Assembly: GCF_902832885.1 (NCBI RefSeq)
Contig: NZ_CADFDK010000001.1
Span: forward strand, 806,001-870,000
Length of the DNA: 64,000 bases
Direction of reading: 5' to 3'
DNA from: Burkholderia seminalis DSM 23518
GTDB lineage: Bacteria > Pseudomonadota > Gammaproteobacteria > Burkholderiales > Burkholderiaceae
The stretch's first letter is position 1, and every line of letters begins with the position of its first letter. Positions 9,410 to 17,882 of this stretch are shown here, one piece after another. Made by a program: the position numbers and the translations under genes. A model generated the notes under the pieces. It ran no database searches, had not been told where the DNA came from, and was given only the letters and a program-made list of their open reading frames with translations.

Positions 9410-10282
9410 TCACGGTGCGCCGGACGCGGGGGCGTCATCCGCCGGCTGCGTGCCGGGGAAGTACTTGTCGAGCAACGCCTGTGCGATCGCGTCGGTTTCG
9501 GCGTCCGGATTGCCTGCATAGTCGGACGGCCGGAAATGCATCTGGAACGCGGCGAACACGCGCCGCGTGCGCACATCGAGCATTCCGTCGGTCGGCACGT
9601 CGTAGCCGTAGCGGGCGAGCTTGAGCTGCAGTTCACGCACGTCGACCGGCGCGCGCGGGTCGCGGCCGCCGAGCCGCGCGACCACGGTCGCCCCGTCCGG
9701 CCACGCGCCGACACCGGCCTGCGCCAGCGCATGCCACGGGAACAGCGGCCCCGGATCGATCTTGCGTTGCGGCGCGATGTCGCTGTGCCCGACCACGCGT
9801 GTCGGCGGGATGCCGTAGCGCGCGACGATGTCCTTCGACAGGTCGATCAATGCGACGACCTGCTCGGGGGGATACGGCTGCCAGGTGCGATTCTGCGGAT
9901 CGAGCGGGCCGCGGTTCACGTTCTCGATGCCGATCGACACCGCGTTCAGCTCGGTCGTGCCTTGCCATTCACTCACGCCCGCGTGCCAGGCGCGCTGCGC
10001 TTCCGGCACGAGCTGATAGACGACGGGCATCCCGCGCTCGATGCGCGGCTGCGGCGGGACGACGTAATGCACGCTGACCGAATCGCCCGTCAGCGTGCGC
10101 AACGACTTCGCCTCGTCGCTTTCGGTGTAGTGCATCACGAGAAAGCGAACCCGCGAATCGGCGCCGCGCGCATGCAGGCTCGTGTCGGCGTAGTAGGTCC
10201 CGCGTTCGACGAGCGACGGCGACGTGCAGGCCGCCAGCAGGCACAGCACGGCGCAGGAGGCGCCAACACGGAGCAGGGTCAT
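9410..10282 (-). CDS. N-acetylmuramoyl-L-alanine amidase lipoprotein (AmiD-like)
   Basis: The 290-residue protein starts [20 protein letters not shown], a lipoprotein signal with lipobox LAAC, implying outer-membrane anchoring. An Amidase_2 zinc domain follows: ligand His in FLVMHYT, IGIENVN, and the His/Asp ligands in [18 protein letters not shown]-terminal peptidoglycan-binding domain covers the last ~90 residues ([15 protein letters not shown]...). Such enzymes cleave anhydro- or intact muropeptide amide bonds in the periplasm. The ATG at 10282 is chosen because the lipobox follows directly. Confidence 0.93.
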   Translation of the reverse strand: MTLLRVGASCAVLCLLAACTSPSLVERGTYYADTSLHARGADSRVRFLVMHYTESDEAKSLRTLTGDSVSVHYVVPPQPRIERGMPVVYQLVPEAQRAWHAGVSEWQGTTELNAVSIGIENVNRGPLDPQNRTWQPYPPEQVVALIDLSKDIVARYGIPPTRVVGHSDIAPQRKIDPGPLFPWHALAQAGVGAWPDGATVVARLGGRDPRAPVDVRELQLKLARYGYDVPTDGMLDVRTRRVFAAFQMHFRPSDYAGNPDAETDAIAQALLDKYFPGTQPADDAPASGAP

Positions 10283-10381
10283 CGGTCGCGGGTTCCGGAG
10301 AGCCGCGTGCCGCACCCCATCACGGCACGCGTCGTTCGGGTCATTCGAAGCCCCGCGCGGCTCGCGCGGGACGGGCGGGCG

Positions 10382-11125
10382 TCAGCCCTTCGCGCGCCGC
10401 TGGCGCACGGCCTCGTACAGGCACACGCCGCTCGCGACCGACACGTTCAGGCTTTCCACGCTGCCGGCCATCGGGATGCTCATCACTTCGTCGCAGGTGT
10501 CGCGCGTAAGCCGGCGCATGCCTTCGCCTTCGGCGCCCATCACGAGCGCGACGGGGCCGTCGAGCTTGGTCTCGTAGAGCGTCGCCGGCGCCTCGTCCGA
10601 CGTGCCGATGACCCACACGCCGGCTTCCTTCAGCTCGCGCAGCGCGCGGGCGAGGTTCGTCACCGTGATGTACGGCACCGTGTCGGCCGCGCCGCTCGCC
10701 ACCTTGGCCGCCGTCGCGTTCAGGCCGACTGCGCGGTCGCGCGGGGCGATCACCGCATGCGCGCCGGCCGAATCGGCGACACGCAGGCACGCGCCGAGGT
10801 TGTGCGGATCGGTGACGCCGTCGAGCACGAGCAGCAGCGCGGGACCCTGGATGCCGTCGAGCAGCTCCGACAGGTTCTGCGCAAGCGGCATGTCCTCGAC
10901 CCGCGCGACAACGCCCTGGTGGCGCTCGGTGTGCGCGAGGCCCCACAGGCGCGTTTCGTCGGCTGCAATCAATCGCACGCCCGCTTCCTTCGCGGCGTGC
11001 AGGAAGTCCTGCATGCGGCGGTCGCGGCGCGTCTGGTCGTACAGCACCTCCGCAACCGTCGATGCATCGTGCCGCAAACGTGCGGTCACCGCATGAAAAC
11101 CGTAAAGAACCTTCAGACGTGACAT
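10382..11125 (-). CDS. rlmB: 23S rRNA (guanosine-2251-2'-O)-methyltransferase
   Basis: RlmB methylates the 2'-O of G2251 in the 23S rRNA P-loop using SAM. The 247-residue SPOUT protein has an N-terminal substrate-binding domain ([10 protein letters not shown]) and the SpoU motifs [28 protein letters not shown] and [18 protein letters not shown], which form the trefoil-knot SAM site. It is downstream of rnr on the same strand with a 148-base gap. The same pairing is known in E. coli. Confidence 0.96.
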   Translation of the reverse strand: MSRLKVLYGFHAVTARLRHDASTVAEVLYDQTRRDRRMQDFLHAAKEAGVRLIAADETRLWGLAHTERHQGVVARVEDMPLAQNLSELLDGIQGPALLLVLDGVTDPHNLGACLRVADSAGAHAVIAPRDRAVGLNATAAKVASGAADTVPYITVTNLARALRELKEAGVWVIGTSDEAPATLYETKLDGPVALVMGAEGEGMRRLTRDTCDEVMSIPMAGSVESLNVSVASGVCLYEAVRQRRAKG

Positions 11126-11273
11126 GACTGGAACAACCTTCGATCAAACGTGCGGCCGCGCGACACGCGCAGCCGCGATCCATGGAAAAGGAAAGCGCCG
11201 CGTTGCCGGCCGATGACCGGTGACGCGGCGTCTCTCGATACTGCGGAGCGTGCGCTTGCGACGCCCCGAACGC

Positions 11274-13751
11274 TCAATACTTCTTGCGGGCGCGAGTCTT
11301 CTTCGCGGTCGGCTTCGCGGGCGCACCGCTCCCGCCACCGCCCTTCTTCTTCGCGGCGGCGCGCGCGGCACGCGCGTCCTTCACCGCGACGCTCGGCGCG
11401 CTCGCGGCCTGCTTGCGACGCGGCGCCGACTCTTCCGACGGCGGCAGCACGCGCACGCGCGGACCGTTGCCGTTGCGATCGGCACCGGCGGCAGCCGGCG
11501 CGGGCGACGGACGCGGCGCCTTCACCGGCGTATCGCGCACGAGGCGGAAGTCGATCTTGCGCGCGTCGAGATCGACGCGGCTCACCTGGACGCGCACGCG
11601 ATCCGACAGGCGATAGCGGATGCCCGTCCGCTCGCCGCGCAGTTCGTTCTTGATCTCGTCGTACTGGAAGTAGTCCGAGCCGAGTTCCGTGACGTGCACG
11701 AGCCCTTCGATGAACAGCGTGTCGAGCTGCACGAAGATGCCGAACGACGTGACGCCGTTCACCATCCCGCCGTACTCCTCGCCGAGCTTGTCGCGCATGA
11801 AGTAGCACTTGAGCCATGCCTCGACGTCGCGCGACGCTTCGTCCGCACGACGTTCGTTCGCCGAGCAGTGCAGGCCGAGTTCTTCCCAGATCGCCGTGTT
11901 CGAGCGCGAGCGGCCGCGCGATTCGTCGTCGGCCTGCTGCATGGCGCGCGCGCGCGGCGACAGCGCGGTGTTCAGCTCGAAGCCGTCCGGCGCCTTCGGC
12001 ACGTACTTCTTGCCCGACAGGATCGCGTAGATCGCACGGTGCGTGAGCAAGTCCGGATAACGGCGGATCGGGCTCGTGAAGTGCGCGTACGCGTCGTAGG
12101 CGAGGCCGAAGTGGCCGATGTTGTCCGGGCTGTAGACGGCCTGTTGCATCGAGCGCAGCAGCATCGGCTGCAGCATCTGCGCATCGGGCCGGTCGCGGAT
12201 CTGCGCCATCAGTGCCGCGTAGTCGCTCGCATGCGGCTTGTCGCCGCCACCGAGCGACAGGCCCATGCCGCGCAGGAAGGCACGCAGGTTCTCGAGCTTC
12301 TCCGGCGTCGGCCCCGCGTGCACGCGGTACAGGCCCGGATGCTTGTTGCGCTTCAGGAAGTCGGCCGCACAGACGTTCGCGGCCAGCATGCATTCCTCGA
12401 TCAGCTTGTGTGCGTCGTTGCGCTGGCGCGGCACGATCTGCTCGATCTTGCCCTGCGAGTTGCAGACGATGTAGGTCTCGGTCGTATCGAAGTCGATCGC
12501 ACCGCGTTTCTGGCGTGCGGCGAACAGCGACTTGTAGACGCCGTACAGATCCTGCAGGTGCGGCAACAGGTCGGCGCGGCGCGCGGCCTCCGGCCCCTTC
12601 GTGTTCGACAGCACGGCCGCGACCTCGGTGTACGTGAGGCGTGCAGCCGAATGGATCACGGCCGGATAGAACTGGTAGGCCTTGATCTCGCCGCGCGCGG
12701 TGATCACCATGTCGCACGCGAGCACGCAGCGGTCGACGTGCGGATTCAGCGAGCACAGGCCGTTCGACAGCTTCTCCGGCAGCATCGGGATCACGCGGCG
12801 CGGGAAATAGACCGAGGTGCTGCGTTCGAGCGCATCGGCGTCGAGGCCCGTGCCCGGCTGGACGTAGTGCGACACGTCGGCGATCGCGACGATCAGCCGG
12901 AAGCCGTCGCCACGGCCGACCTTGACCGGCTCGCAGTACACGGCGTCGTCGAAGTCGCGGGCGTCCTCGCCGTCGATCGTCACGAGCGGCACGTCGCGCA
13001 GATCGACGCGGAAACGCAGGTCGCCCGGCCGGACCTTGTCCGGCAACCCGGCGGCTTCGTCGAGCGCCGGCTGGCTGAATTCGTGCGGCACGCCGTACTT
13101 GCGCACCGCGATTTCGATTTCCATGCCCGGATCGTCGATGTCGCCGAGCACTTCGACGACACGGCCGAGCGGCTGCGAATGACGGCTCGGGAAATCGGTC
13201 AGCTCGACGACGACGACCTGCCCGACCTTCGCCTTCTTCACGTTCTGCGTGATCAGGATGTCGTGGCCGATGCGCTTGTCTTCCGGCGCGACGATCAGCG
13301 CACCGTTCTCGTTGAGCAGGCGGCCGATCACGCGCTTGTTCGCGCGTTCGGTGACTTCGACGACATGCCCTTCCGGGCGGCCGCGGCGATCGTAGCCGAC
13401 GATCCGCGCGAGGACGCGGTCGTTGTGCATCACCTTCTGCATTTCGCCGTTCGGCAGGAACAGATCGTCCTGGCCGTCGTCGCGGATCACGAACCCGTAG
13501 CCGTCGCGATGCCCCTGCACGCGCCCGGCGACGAAGTTCGACGGATGGGTCAACTGGTAATGGCCGCGCTTGTCGAGGCGGATCTGGCCGTCGCGCTCCA
13601 TCGCGGCGACACGCCGGAAGAACCCCTCGCGCTCCTGACGCTTGATCGACAGGGCCTCGGCGATGTCGTTGGCAGCCAGCGGCGCGTCGCTCGTACGCAG
13701 CACGCCGAGAATTTCTTCACGGCTCGGAATGGGGTACGGATATTTGCTCAA
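11274..13751 (-). CDS. rnr: Ribonuclease R
   Basis: This is a 3'-5' exoribonuclease that degrades structured RNA and helps trans-translation. The 825-residue product has cold-shock domains, then the RNB catalytic domain with DGEDARDFDDAVY (metal-binding aspartates), an S1 domain (MVNGVTSFGIFVQL), and a Lys/Arg/Ala-rich tail ending KKTRARKKY. The start is a TTG codon: no in-frame ATG precedes it, and the following SKYPYPIPSREEIL fits the family N-terminus. Use of TTG may hold translation low. Confidence 0.96.
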   Translation of the reverse strand: MSKYPYPIPSREEILGVLRTSDAPLAANDIAEALSIKRQEREGFFRRVAAMERDGQIRLDKRGHYQLTHPSNFVAGRVQGHRDGYGFVIRDDGQDDLFLPNGEMQKVMHNDRVLARIVGYDRRGRPEGHVVEVTERANKRVIGRLLNENGALIVAPEDKRIGHDILITQNVKKAKVGQVVVVELTDFPSRHSQPLGRVVEVLGDIDDPGMEIEIAVRKYGVPHEFSQPALDEAAGLPDKVRPGDLRFRVDLRDVPLVTIDGEDARDFDDAVYCEPVKVGRGDGFRLIVAIADVSHYVQPGTGLDADALERSTSVYFPRRVIPMLPEKLSNGLCSLNPHVDRCVLACDMVITARGEIKAYQFYPAVIHSAARLTYTEVAAVLSNTKGPEAARRADLLPHLQDLYGVYKSLFAARQKRGAIDFDTTETYIVCNSQGKIEQIVPRQRNDAHKLIEECMLAANVCAADFLKRNKHPGLYRVHAGPTPEKLENLRAFLRGMGLSLGGGDKPHASDYAALMAQIRDRPDAQMLQPMLLRSMQQAVYSPDNIGHFGLAYDAYAHFTSPIRRYPDLLTHRAIYAILSGKKYVPKAPDGFELNTALSPRARAMQQADDESRGRSRSNTAIWEELGLHCSANERRADEASRDVEAWLKCYFMRDKLGEEYGGMVNGVTSFGIFVQLDTLFIEGLVHVTELGSDYFQYDEIKNELRGERTGIRYRLSDRVRVQVSRVDLDARKIDFRLVRDTPVKAPRPSPAPAAAGADRNGNGPRVRVLPPSEESAPRRKQAASAPSVAVKDARAARAAAKKKGGGGSGAPAKPTAKKTRARKKY

Positions 13752-13936
13752 GGGTTTGTCGATGATTGTTCTCGTTGCGTTGACTGATGGTGCACGGCAT
13801 CAACATAGAGGTGTCCGTCAGACAGTTCTATATTGACGGCGGCGGGTCATTCTATCACCCGCCTGAGTCGCCAAATGACGGGAATGCCGCGAGCGGGCGC
13901 GACAGCAGCCGGTTTGCGATGCATCGCAAAAAAGTG

Positions 13937-13964
13937 TTGACACGAATAATTGGGGCGCTATAAT
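13937..13964 (+). promoter_or_regulatory. Promoter of tRNA-Leu copy 1
   Basis: A consensus -35 TTGACA (13937-13942) and -10 TATAAT (13959-13964) are 16 bases apart, ending 37 bases before the mature tRNA. All three tRNA-Leu copies have the same 16-base spacing. Confidence 0.85.
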
Positions 13965-14001
13965 TTTGCTTCTTTGCAGCAAGCAGCTCACTGCAAAACG
14001 T

Positions 14002-14088
14002 GCCCAGGTGGCGGAATTGGTAGACGCACTAGGTTCAGGTCCTAGCGGTGGCAACATCGTGGAGGTTCGAGTCCTCTCCTGGGCACCA
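14002..14088 (+). tRNA. tRNA-Leu (anticodon CAG), copy 1
   Basis: This 87-base class II tRNA has a long variable arm and encoded CCA. The anticodon stem-loop CTAGGTTCAGGTCCTAG gives anticodon CAG, reading CUG. Acceptor arms GCCCAGG and CCTGGGC pair fully. The gene is identical to copies at 15683 and 16732. Its last 21 bases are repeated twice downstream as part of a 155-base repeat. Confidence 0.97.
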
Positions 14089-14443
14089 CTTGATTTATAA
14101 AAAAGGTCGGCTTCTAGCCGGCCTTTTTCATTTTCAGCCCAGGAAGCAAAGCGCCTGCGCGCTTTGCGCGAGGACTCGAAGGGCTGCGCTTGCAAGCGCA
14201 GCCGGGGTCGCGCCCGTGTGACCGAGTCCTCTCCTGGGCACCACTTGATTTATAAAAAAGGTCGGCTTCTGCCGGCCTTTTTCATTTTCAGCCCAGGAAG
14301 CAAAGCGCCTGCGCGCTTTGCGCGAGGACTCGAAGGGCTGCGCTTGCAAGCGCAGCCGGGGTCGCGCCCGTGTAACCGAGTCCTCTCCTGGGCACCACTT
14401 GATTTATAGAAAAGGTCGGCTTCTGCCGGCCTTTTTTCATTTC
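14068..14443 (+). repeat. tRNA-Leu-derived tandem repeat array A (2.4 copies of a 155-base unit)
   Basis: Units begin at 14068 (inside the tRNA), 14223 and 14377, with periods of 155 and 154. Each starts with the last 21 bases of tRNA-Leu including CCA, then a terminator (GGTCGGC/GCCGGCC plus T run). Next comes an inverted copy of the tRNA 3' end (GCCCAGGA ... GAGGACTCGAA) split by a 25-base insert that is itself palindromic (GCAAAGCGC/GCGCTTTGC). A perfect 22-base palindrome (14182-14203) follows. Copy 3 stops after its terminator. The layout recalls the E. coli tyrT repeats, which also carry a tRNA 3' end, but the sequence is different. Confidence 0.93.
14098..14129 (+). terminator. Terminator after tRNA-Leu copy 1
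   Basis: A-rich lead, then GGTCGGC paired with GCCGGCC around TTCTA, then T5. It is repeated at about 14254-14282 and 14408-14437 in the following repeat units, giving three terminators in series. Confidence 0.85.
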
Positions 14444-14583
14444 GGCACCCGCATCGCGGCGACTGCCGTCGGCCCTTATGTCGGCCATTCCGATCGATAG
14501 CAGAATTTATCGCTTATCAATCGCCCTCCCCGTTGCTACGTTAGCCGCCTTGCTTTCAATGCATCCAACGAGGAGCACGATTC

Positions 14584-15573
14584 ATGACGTCGATGAACCG
14601 CCGCGCATTCGCGCGCGCGATGCTGGCCGCCGGCCTCACTGTCGCGGGCGTCAGGGCCCGCGCCGAGAACACGCCCGCGACGCTGCGCATCGGCTACCAG
14701 AAATCTTCGACGCTCATCACGTTACTGAAGACACGCGGCACGCTCGAGCAGGCGCTGACACCGCTCGGCCTGCGCGTGTCGTGGCATGAATTCGCGAGCG
14801 GATTGCCGCTGACCGAAGCGCTCAACGTCGGCGCCGTCGATTTCAGCGCCGACGTGGCCGACACGGTTCCGGTCTTCGCGCAGGCAGCCCATGCGCGTTT
14901 CGTGTACGTCGCGCAGGAAGCACCTTCGCCGAAAGCGCAGGCGATCGTCGTGAAGCAGGACAGCGCGCTGCACACGCTCGCCGATCTCAAGGGCAAACGC
15001 ATCGCGGTCACGAAGGCGGCCGGCAGCCACTACCTGCTGCTCGCGGCGCTCGCACGCGCGAAGCTCGCGCCCGCCGATACAGCGATCCACTACCTGACGC
15101 CTGCGGATGGGCGCGCGGCGTTCGAGCGCGGCAGCGTGGATGCATGGATCACGTGGGATCCCTATGTCGCATCGGTCGACCGGAATCCCGACGTGCGGAT
15201 TCTCGCCGACGGCGAGGGGCTCGCATCGTACCAGCGCTACTACCTCGCCTCGAGCAGTTTCGCGACCGCGCGACCCGACGTCGTCCAGGTCCTGTTCGAC
15301 CAACTGTCGCAGGCCGGCACGTGGCTGCGTGACCACCCGCAGGACGCCGCGAACACACTCGCGCCGATCTGGGGGCTCGACGCGGCAACGATCGCGCGCG
15401 CAAACGCGCGGCGCAGCTATCTCGTCCGCACCGTGGTCGCGCAAAACTTCAGCGAACAACAGAAGATCGCCGACACCTTCCTCGCGGCGGGACTGCTGCC
15501 CGCCCGCGTCGATACGGAACAGGCGTTGCGCTGGAATTTCGCGGCAAAGCGTGCGGAGCCGGTCGGCGCGTGA
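14584..15573 (+). CDS. Aliphatic sulfonate ABC transporter periplasmic binding protein (SsuA-like)
   Basis: The 329-residue protein belongs to the SsuA/nitrate-taurine binding family: LRIGYQKSSTLITLLKTRGTLEQAL near residue 34, the hallmark SVDAWITWDPY near residue 182, and DLKGKRIAVTKAAGSHYLL. The N-terminus (NRRAFARAMLAAG) looks like a twin-arginine-type signal peptide. GAGGAG lies about ten bases before the ATG. No ssuB or ssuC gene is adjacent, so this is an orphan binding protein placed between two tRNA-Leu copies. It may serve sulfonate uptake through a remote transporter. Confidence 0.88.
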   Translation: MTSMNRRAFARAMLAAGLTVAGVRARAENTPATLRIGYQKSSTLITLLKTRGTLEQALTPLGLRVSWHEFASGLPLTEALNVGAVDFSADVADTVPVFAQAAHARFVYVAQEAPSPKAQAIVVKQDSALHTLADLKGKRIAVTKAAGSHYLLLAALARAKLAPADTAIHYLTPADGRAAFERGSVDAWITWDPYVASVDRNPDVRILADGEGLASYQRYYLASSSFATARPDVVQVLFDQLSQAGTWLRDHPQDAANTLAPIWGLDAATIARANARRSYLVRTVVAQNFSEQQKIADTFLAAGLLPARVDTEQALRWNFAAKRAEPVGA

Positions 15574-15623
15574 AGCCCTGCCGCGCAAGCGCAAATATTT
15601 TTATCACTTCGGATGAAATTCTG

Positions 15624-15651
15624 TTGACAGACTCCGGCCACACGCTAGAAT
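15624..15651 (+). promoter_or_regulatory. Promoter of tRNA-Leu copy 2
   Basis: -35 TTGACA (15624-15629) and -10 TAGAAT (15646-15651), spacing 16. The -10 has one change from the TATAAT of copies 1 and 3, which may make this copy slightly weaker. Confidence 0.8.
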
Positions 15652-15682
15652 AGCGGTCTTCGCACTGCAGCAAGCGAAACGT

Positions 15683-15769
15683 GCCCAGGTGGCGGAATTG
15701 GTAGACGCACTAGGTTCAGGTCCTAGCGGTGGCAACATCGTGGAGGTTCGAGTCCTCTCCTGGGCACCA
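15683..15769 (+). tRNA. tRNA-Leu (anticodon CAG), copy 2
   Basis: Identical over 87 bases to the copy at 14002, including CCA and the flank through the first terminator. Confidence 0.97.
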
Positions 15770-15895
15770 CTTGATTTATAAAAAAGGTCGGCTTCTAGCC
15801 GGCCTTTTTCATTTTCAGCCCAGGAAGCAAAGCGCCTGCGCGCTTTGCGCGAGGACTCGAAGAGCTGCGCTTGCAAGCGCAGCCGGCGTCGCGCA
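15749..15895 (+). repeat. tRNA-Leu-derived repeat array B (one unit)
   Basis: A single unit starts within tRNA copy 2 at 15749. It includes the terminator (15779-15810), the interrupted inverted tRNA end and the long palindrome, here changed to GAGCTGCGCTTGCAAGCGCAGCC. The match to arrays A and C fades after about 15890. No second tRNA 3' end follows, so this array has contracted or never expanded. Confidence 0.88.
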
Positions 15896-15930
15896 CACCG
15901 GCCGCGGCAATCTCAGGCGTTCGACGCAGA

Positions 15931-16494
15931 TCAGGCACCGCTCCAGCGCTTCGCCGCAATCGCAACGCGCTCGCCCAGCACTTCAGCCGTCTTGCGGTCA
16001 CTCTCGAGAATCGCGTCGCCGCTCTGGTCCGCATTCGCCTGCGCCATCGCGCCGAGAAACGAGCCGAGCCGGTTCAGATCGTTGACGGACCCCGTGCTGC
16101 TATTGTTGCCGGGCATCAGGCCGAGGCTGACCCACAGCATCTGATGCTGGGCCGCAAACACGGCGAGCTGCTGCAACGTCGACAGCTTGTCGCCGCTTTG
16201 CGAAGCCGACACCGTGAACCCGGCCGCCAGCTTGTCCCGCCACTTTCCCCAATACTTCGACGACGCATCCATGAAGCCCTTGAACTGGGCGGATGCGCTG
16301 CCCATGTAAGTCGGCGAACCGAAGATGATCGCATCGGCATCACGCTCCAGATACGCCCAGTGTTCATCGATCGTATCGACCGGAATCAGCTTGACCGATG
16401 CACCGTCGACTTTCTCGACACCGCGCGCGACCGCGTCCGCAATGACGGCCGCGTGGCCATAACCGCTATGAAAAACGACTGCGATTTCAGACAT
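15931..16494 (-). CDS. Flavodoxin-family NAD(P)H-dependent oxidoreductase (WrbA-like)
   Basis: The 187-residue protein has a flavodoxin-like fold: an FMN-phosphate loop near the N-terminus (FHSGYGHAAVIADAV), the SPTYMGSASAQFKGFMD segment near residue 60, and AGFTVSASQSGDK before the third FMN loop. WrbA-like proteins reduce quinones by two electrons in the cytoplasm. AAGGAG precedes the ATG. It is transcribed against the tRNA genes on both sides. An inverted repeat 30-50 bases upstream may be its operator. Confidence 0.88.
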   Translation of the reverse strand: MSEIAVVFHSGYGHAAVIADAVARGVEKVDGASVKLIPVDTIDEHWAYLERDADAIIFGSPTYMGSASAQFKGFMDASSKYWGKWRDKLAAGFTVSASQSGDKLSTLQQLAVFAAQHQMLWVSLGLMPGNNSSTGSVNDLNRLGSFLGAMAQANADQSGDAILESDRKTAEVLGERVAIAAKRWSGA

Positions 16495-16525
16495 GAAGCA
16501 CTCCTTGTTGGCAGGGACAAAAAAC

Positions 16526-16542
16526 GTTACCGAGACAGTAAC
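16526..16542. promoter_or_regulatory. Candidate operator upstream of the flavodoxin gene
   Basis: GTTAC and GTAAC flank seven bases, 32 bases upstream of the start codon. The spacing (dyad centres about one helical turn apart) suits a dimeric winged-helix regulator of redox genes. The regulator is unknown. Confidence 0.35.
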
Positions 16543-16669
16543 ATAAAATGCCGGCTCGGGCCTCTTGGTTCATGTGTATGGTTGCCCCCTCTTCCGTGGA
16601 CGAAACAACGTGCGAGCCATCGTCACGCGCTGCCGGATCGTGCCAATGAAGATACTTTGCAGGAAACTG

Positions 16670-16697
16670 TTGACAACGATTCCGGCCACGCTATAAT
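16670..16697 (+). promoter_or_regulatory. Promoter of tRNA-Leu copy 3
   Basis: -35 TTGACA (16670-16675) and -10 TATAAT (16692-16697), spacing 16, 34 bases before the tRNA. Confidence 0.85.
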
Positions 16698-16731
16698 TGC
16701 GGTCTTCGCTTCGCAACAAAAAGCGAAACGT

Positions 16732-16818
16732 GCCCAGGTGGCGGAATTGGTAGACGCACTAGGTTCAGGTCCTAGCGGTGGCAACATCGTGGAGGTTCGA
16801 GTCCTCTCCTGGGCACCA
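16732..16818 (+). tRNA. tRNA-Leu (anticodon CAG), copy 3
   Basis: Identical to copies 1 and 2 over 87 bases, with the same leader end (AAACGT) and the same 3' repeat. Confidence 0.97.
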
Positions 16819-17022
16819 CTTGATTTATAAAAAAGGTCGGCTTCTAGCCGGCCTTTTTCATTTTCAGCCCAGGAAGCAAAGCGCCTGCGCGCTTTGCGCG
16901 AGGACTCGAAGGGCTGCGCTTGCAAGCGCAGCCGGGGTCGCGCCCGTGTGACCGAGTCCTCTCCTGGGCACCACTTGATTTATAAAAAGGTCGGCTTCCA
17001 GCCGGCCTTTTTTCATTCCAAG
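16798..17022 (+). repeat. tRNA-Leu-derived repeat array C (1.4 units)
   Basis: Units start at 16798 (in the tRNA) and 16953, period 155. The first is essentially identical to unit 1 of array A. The second holds the tRNA 3' end and a terminator with loop TTCCA, then stops. Terminators lie at about 16828-16859 and 16983-17013. Confidence 0.92.
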
Positions 17023-17037
17023 CTCCGGAATCGCGAC

Positions 17038-17541
17038 TTACCTCGCCCCGATCACACGCACCGCGTGCCGGATGCCGCCTCTCACCATCTTCGCATACGG
17101 ACATATCGCTTCGGTTTCCGCGACCAGCGCACGCGCGTCATCGGGATCGACGCCCGGCATGCCGACCTCGACATCCAGTTCCAGTTCGAACAAGCCGTCC
17201 GACGGATCGCGCTGAAACGTCACGCGGGCCGAGACGGCGAGGTCCGCCGGCAAGCGAACCCTGCGCTTCATCGCGACCAGCGTCAGCGCGCCGTGAAAAC
17301 ATGCGGCACACCCAGCGGCAAACAACTGCTCCGGATTCGTCCCGCCACCCACACCGCCCAACTCTACCGGCAAACGCAACGACAGATCGAGTTCGCCGGT
17401 TGCCGCGCGTGCGTGCCCGGACGATCGGCCGTGCGCCGCCTCGCCGCCGGTTACGACCACCGTCGTCGTGTAAAGCGGCAGCGGCTCGCTGCCGGAATAA
17501 GGATCAAGCAGCGACTCCGAAAGCCGCGTCGCAGGTTGCAT
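17038..17541 (-). CDS. OsmC/Ohr-family organic hydroperoxide reductase
   Basis: The 167-residue protein has the two redox cysteines of the Ohr/OsmC fold, in GCAACFHGAL and ICPYAKM. Ohr proteins reduce organic hydroperoxides in the cytoplasm with lipoyl-type dithiols. The family block GGGTNPEQLFAAG precedes the first Cys. The open frame starts much further upstream, but the ATG at 17541 has GGGAGA before it and gives a normal length. No ohrR gene is adjacent. Confidence 0.88.
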   Translation of the reverse strand: MQPATRLSESLLDPYSGSEPLPLYTTTVVVTGGEAAHGRSSGHARAATGELDLSLRLPVELGGVGGGTNPEQLFAAGCAACFHGALTLVAMKRRVRLPADLAVSARVTFQRDPSDGLFELELDVEVGMPGVDPDDARALVAETEAICPYAKMVRGGIRHAVRVIGAR

Positions 17542-17819
17542 GGGTTTCTCCCGGAAAAGGCACGGCGCCCTCCCGATCGCGCCGTGCCGGATGTCCAATG
17601 AACGATACCGGACCGTGCCAGCAGGCACCGTCGGGCTTCGCCTCGCGCGGATGGCGGCGACCCGCCATCCCGCGAGCAATCGTGACGCGCAGCCGCATCC
17701 CGGTCCATCAGACGAATTCCAAATTTCCCGATTCGACGGCATTCACGATCCATCCCCGATTCCCCGTGCCGACGCCCCGACCGGGATTTCCCTAGGCTGA
17801 CATGTCGGCGCGCACGCGG

Positions 17820-17846
17820 TTAAATAAATCAACGTGATTTATTTAA
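17820..17846. promoter_or_regulatory. Perfect 12-3-12 palindrome, candidate ROK operator
   Basis: TTAAATAAATCA and TGATTTATTTAA flank ACG exactly, in an otherwise GC-rich gap. It ends 36 bases before the ROK regulator start. AT-rich palindromes are typical targets of ROK repressors such as NagC, Mlc and XylR. It most likely controls the regulator and the sugar operon. A second short hairpin (GCACCG/CGGTGC, 17848-17864) lies between it and the ribosome site. Nothing else was found in the 341-base gap from 17542. Confidence 0.75.
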
Positions 17847-17882
17847 TGCACCGCCACACGGTGCAACATGGAAGGAGACGCC

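Noticed and set aside
11220-13787. An 855-codon plus-strand frame opposite rnr
   Set aside because: Antisense shadow; the minus-strand RNase R is unambiguous.
14134-14409. Small open frames inside the tRNA-Leu repeats
   Set aside because: They are nearly the same in each repeat, read through terminator and palindromes, and have no ribosome site. A tpr-like protein as in E. coli tyrT cannot be excluded but is not supported.
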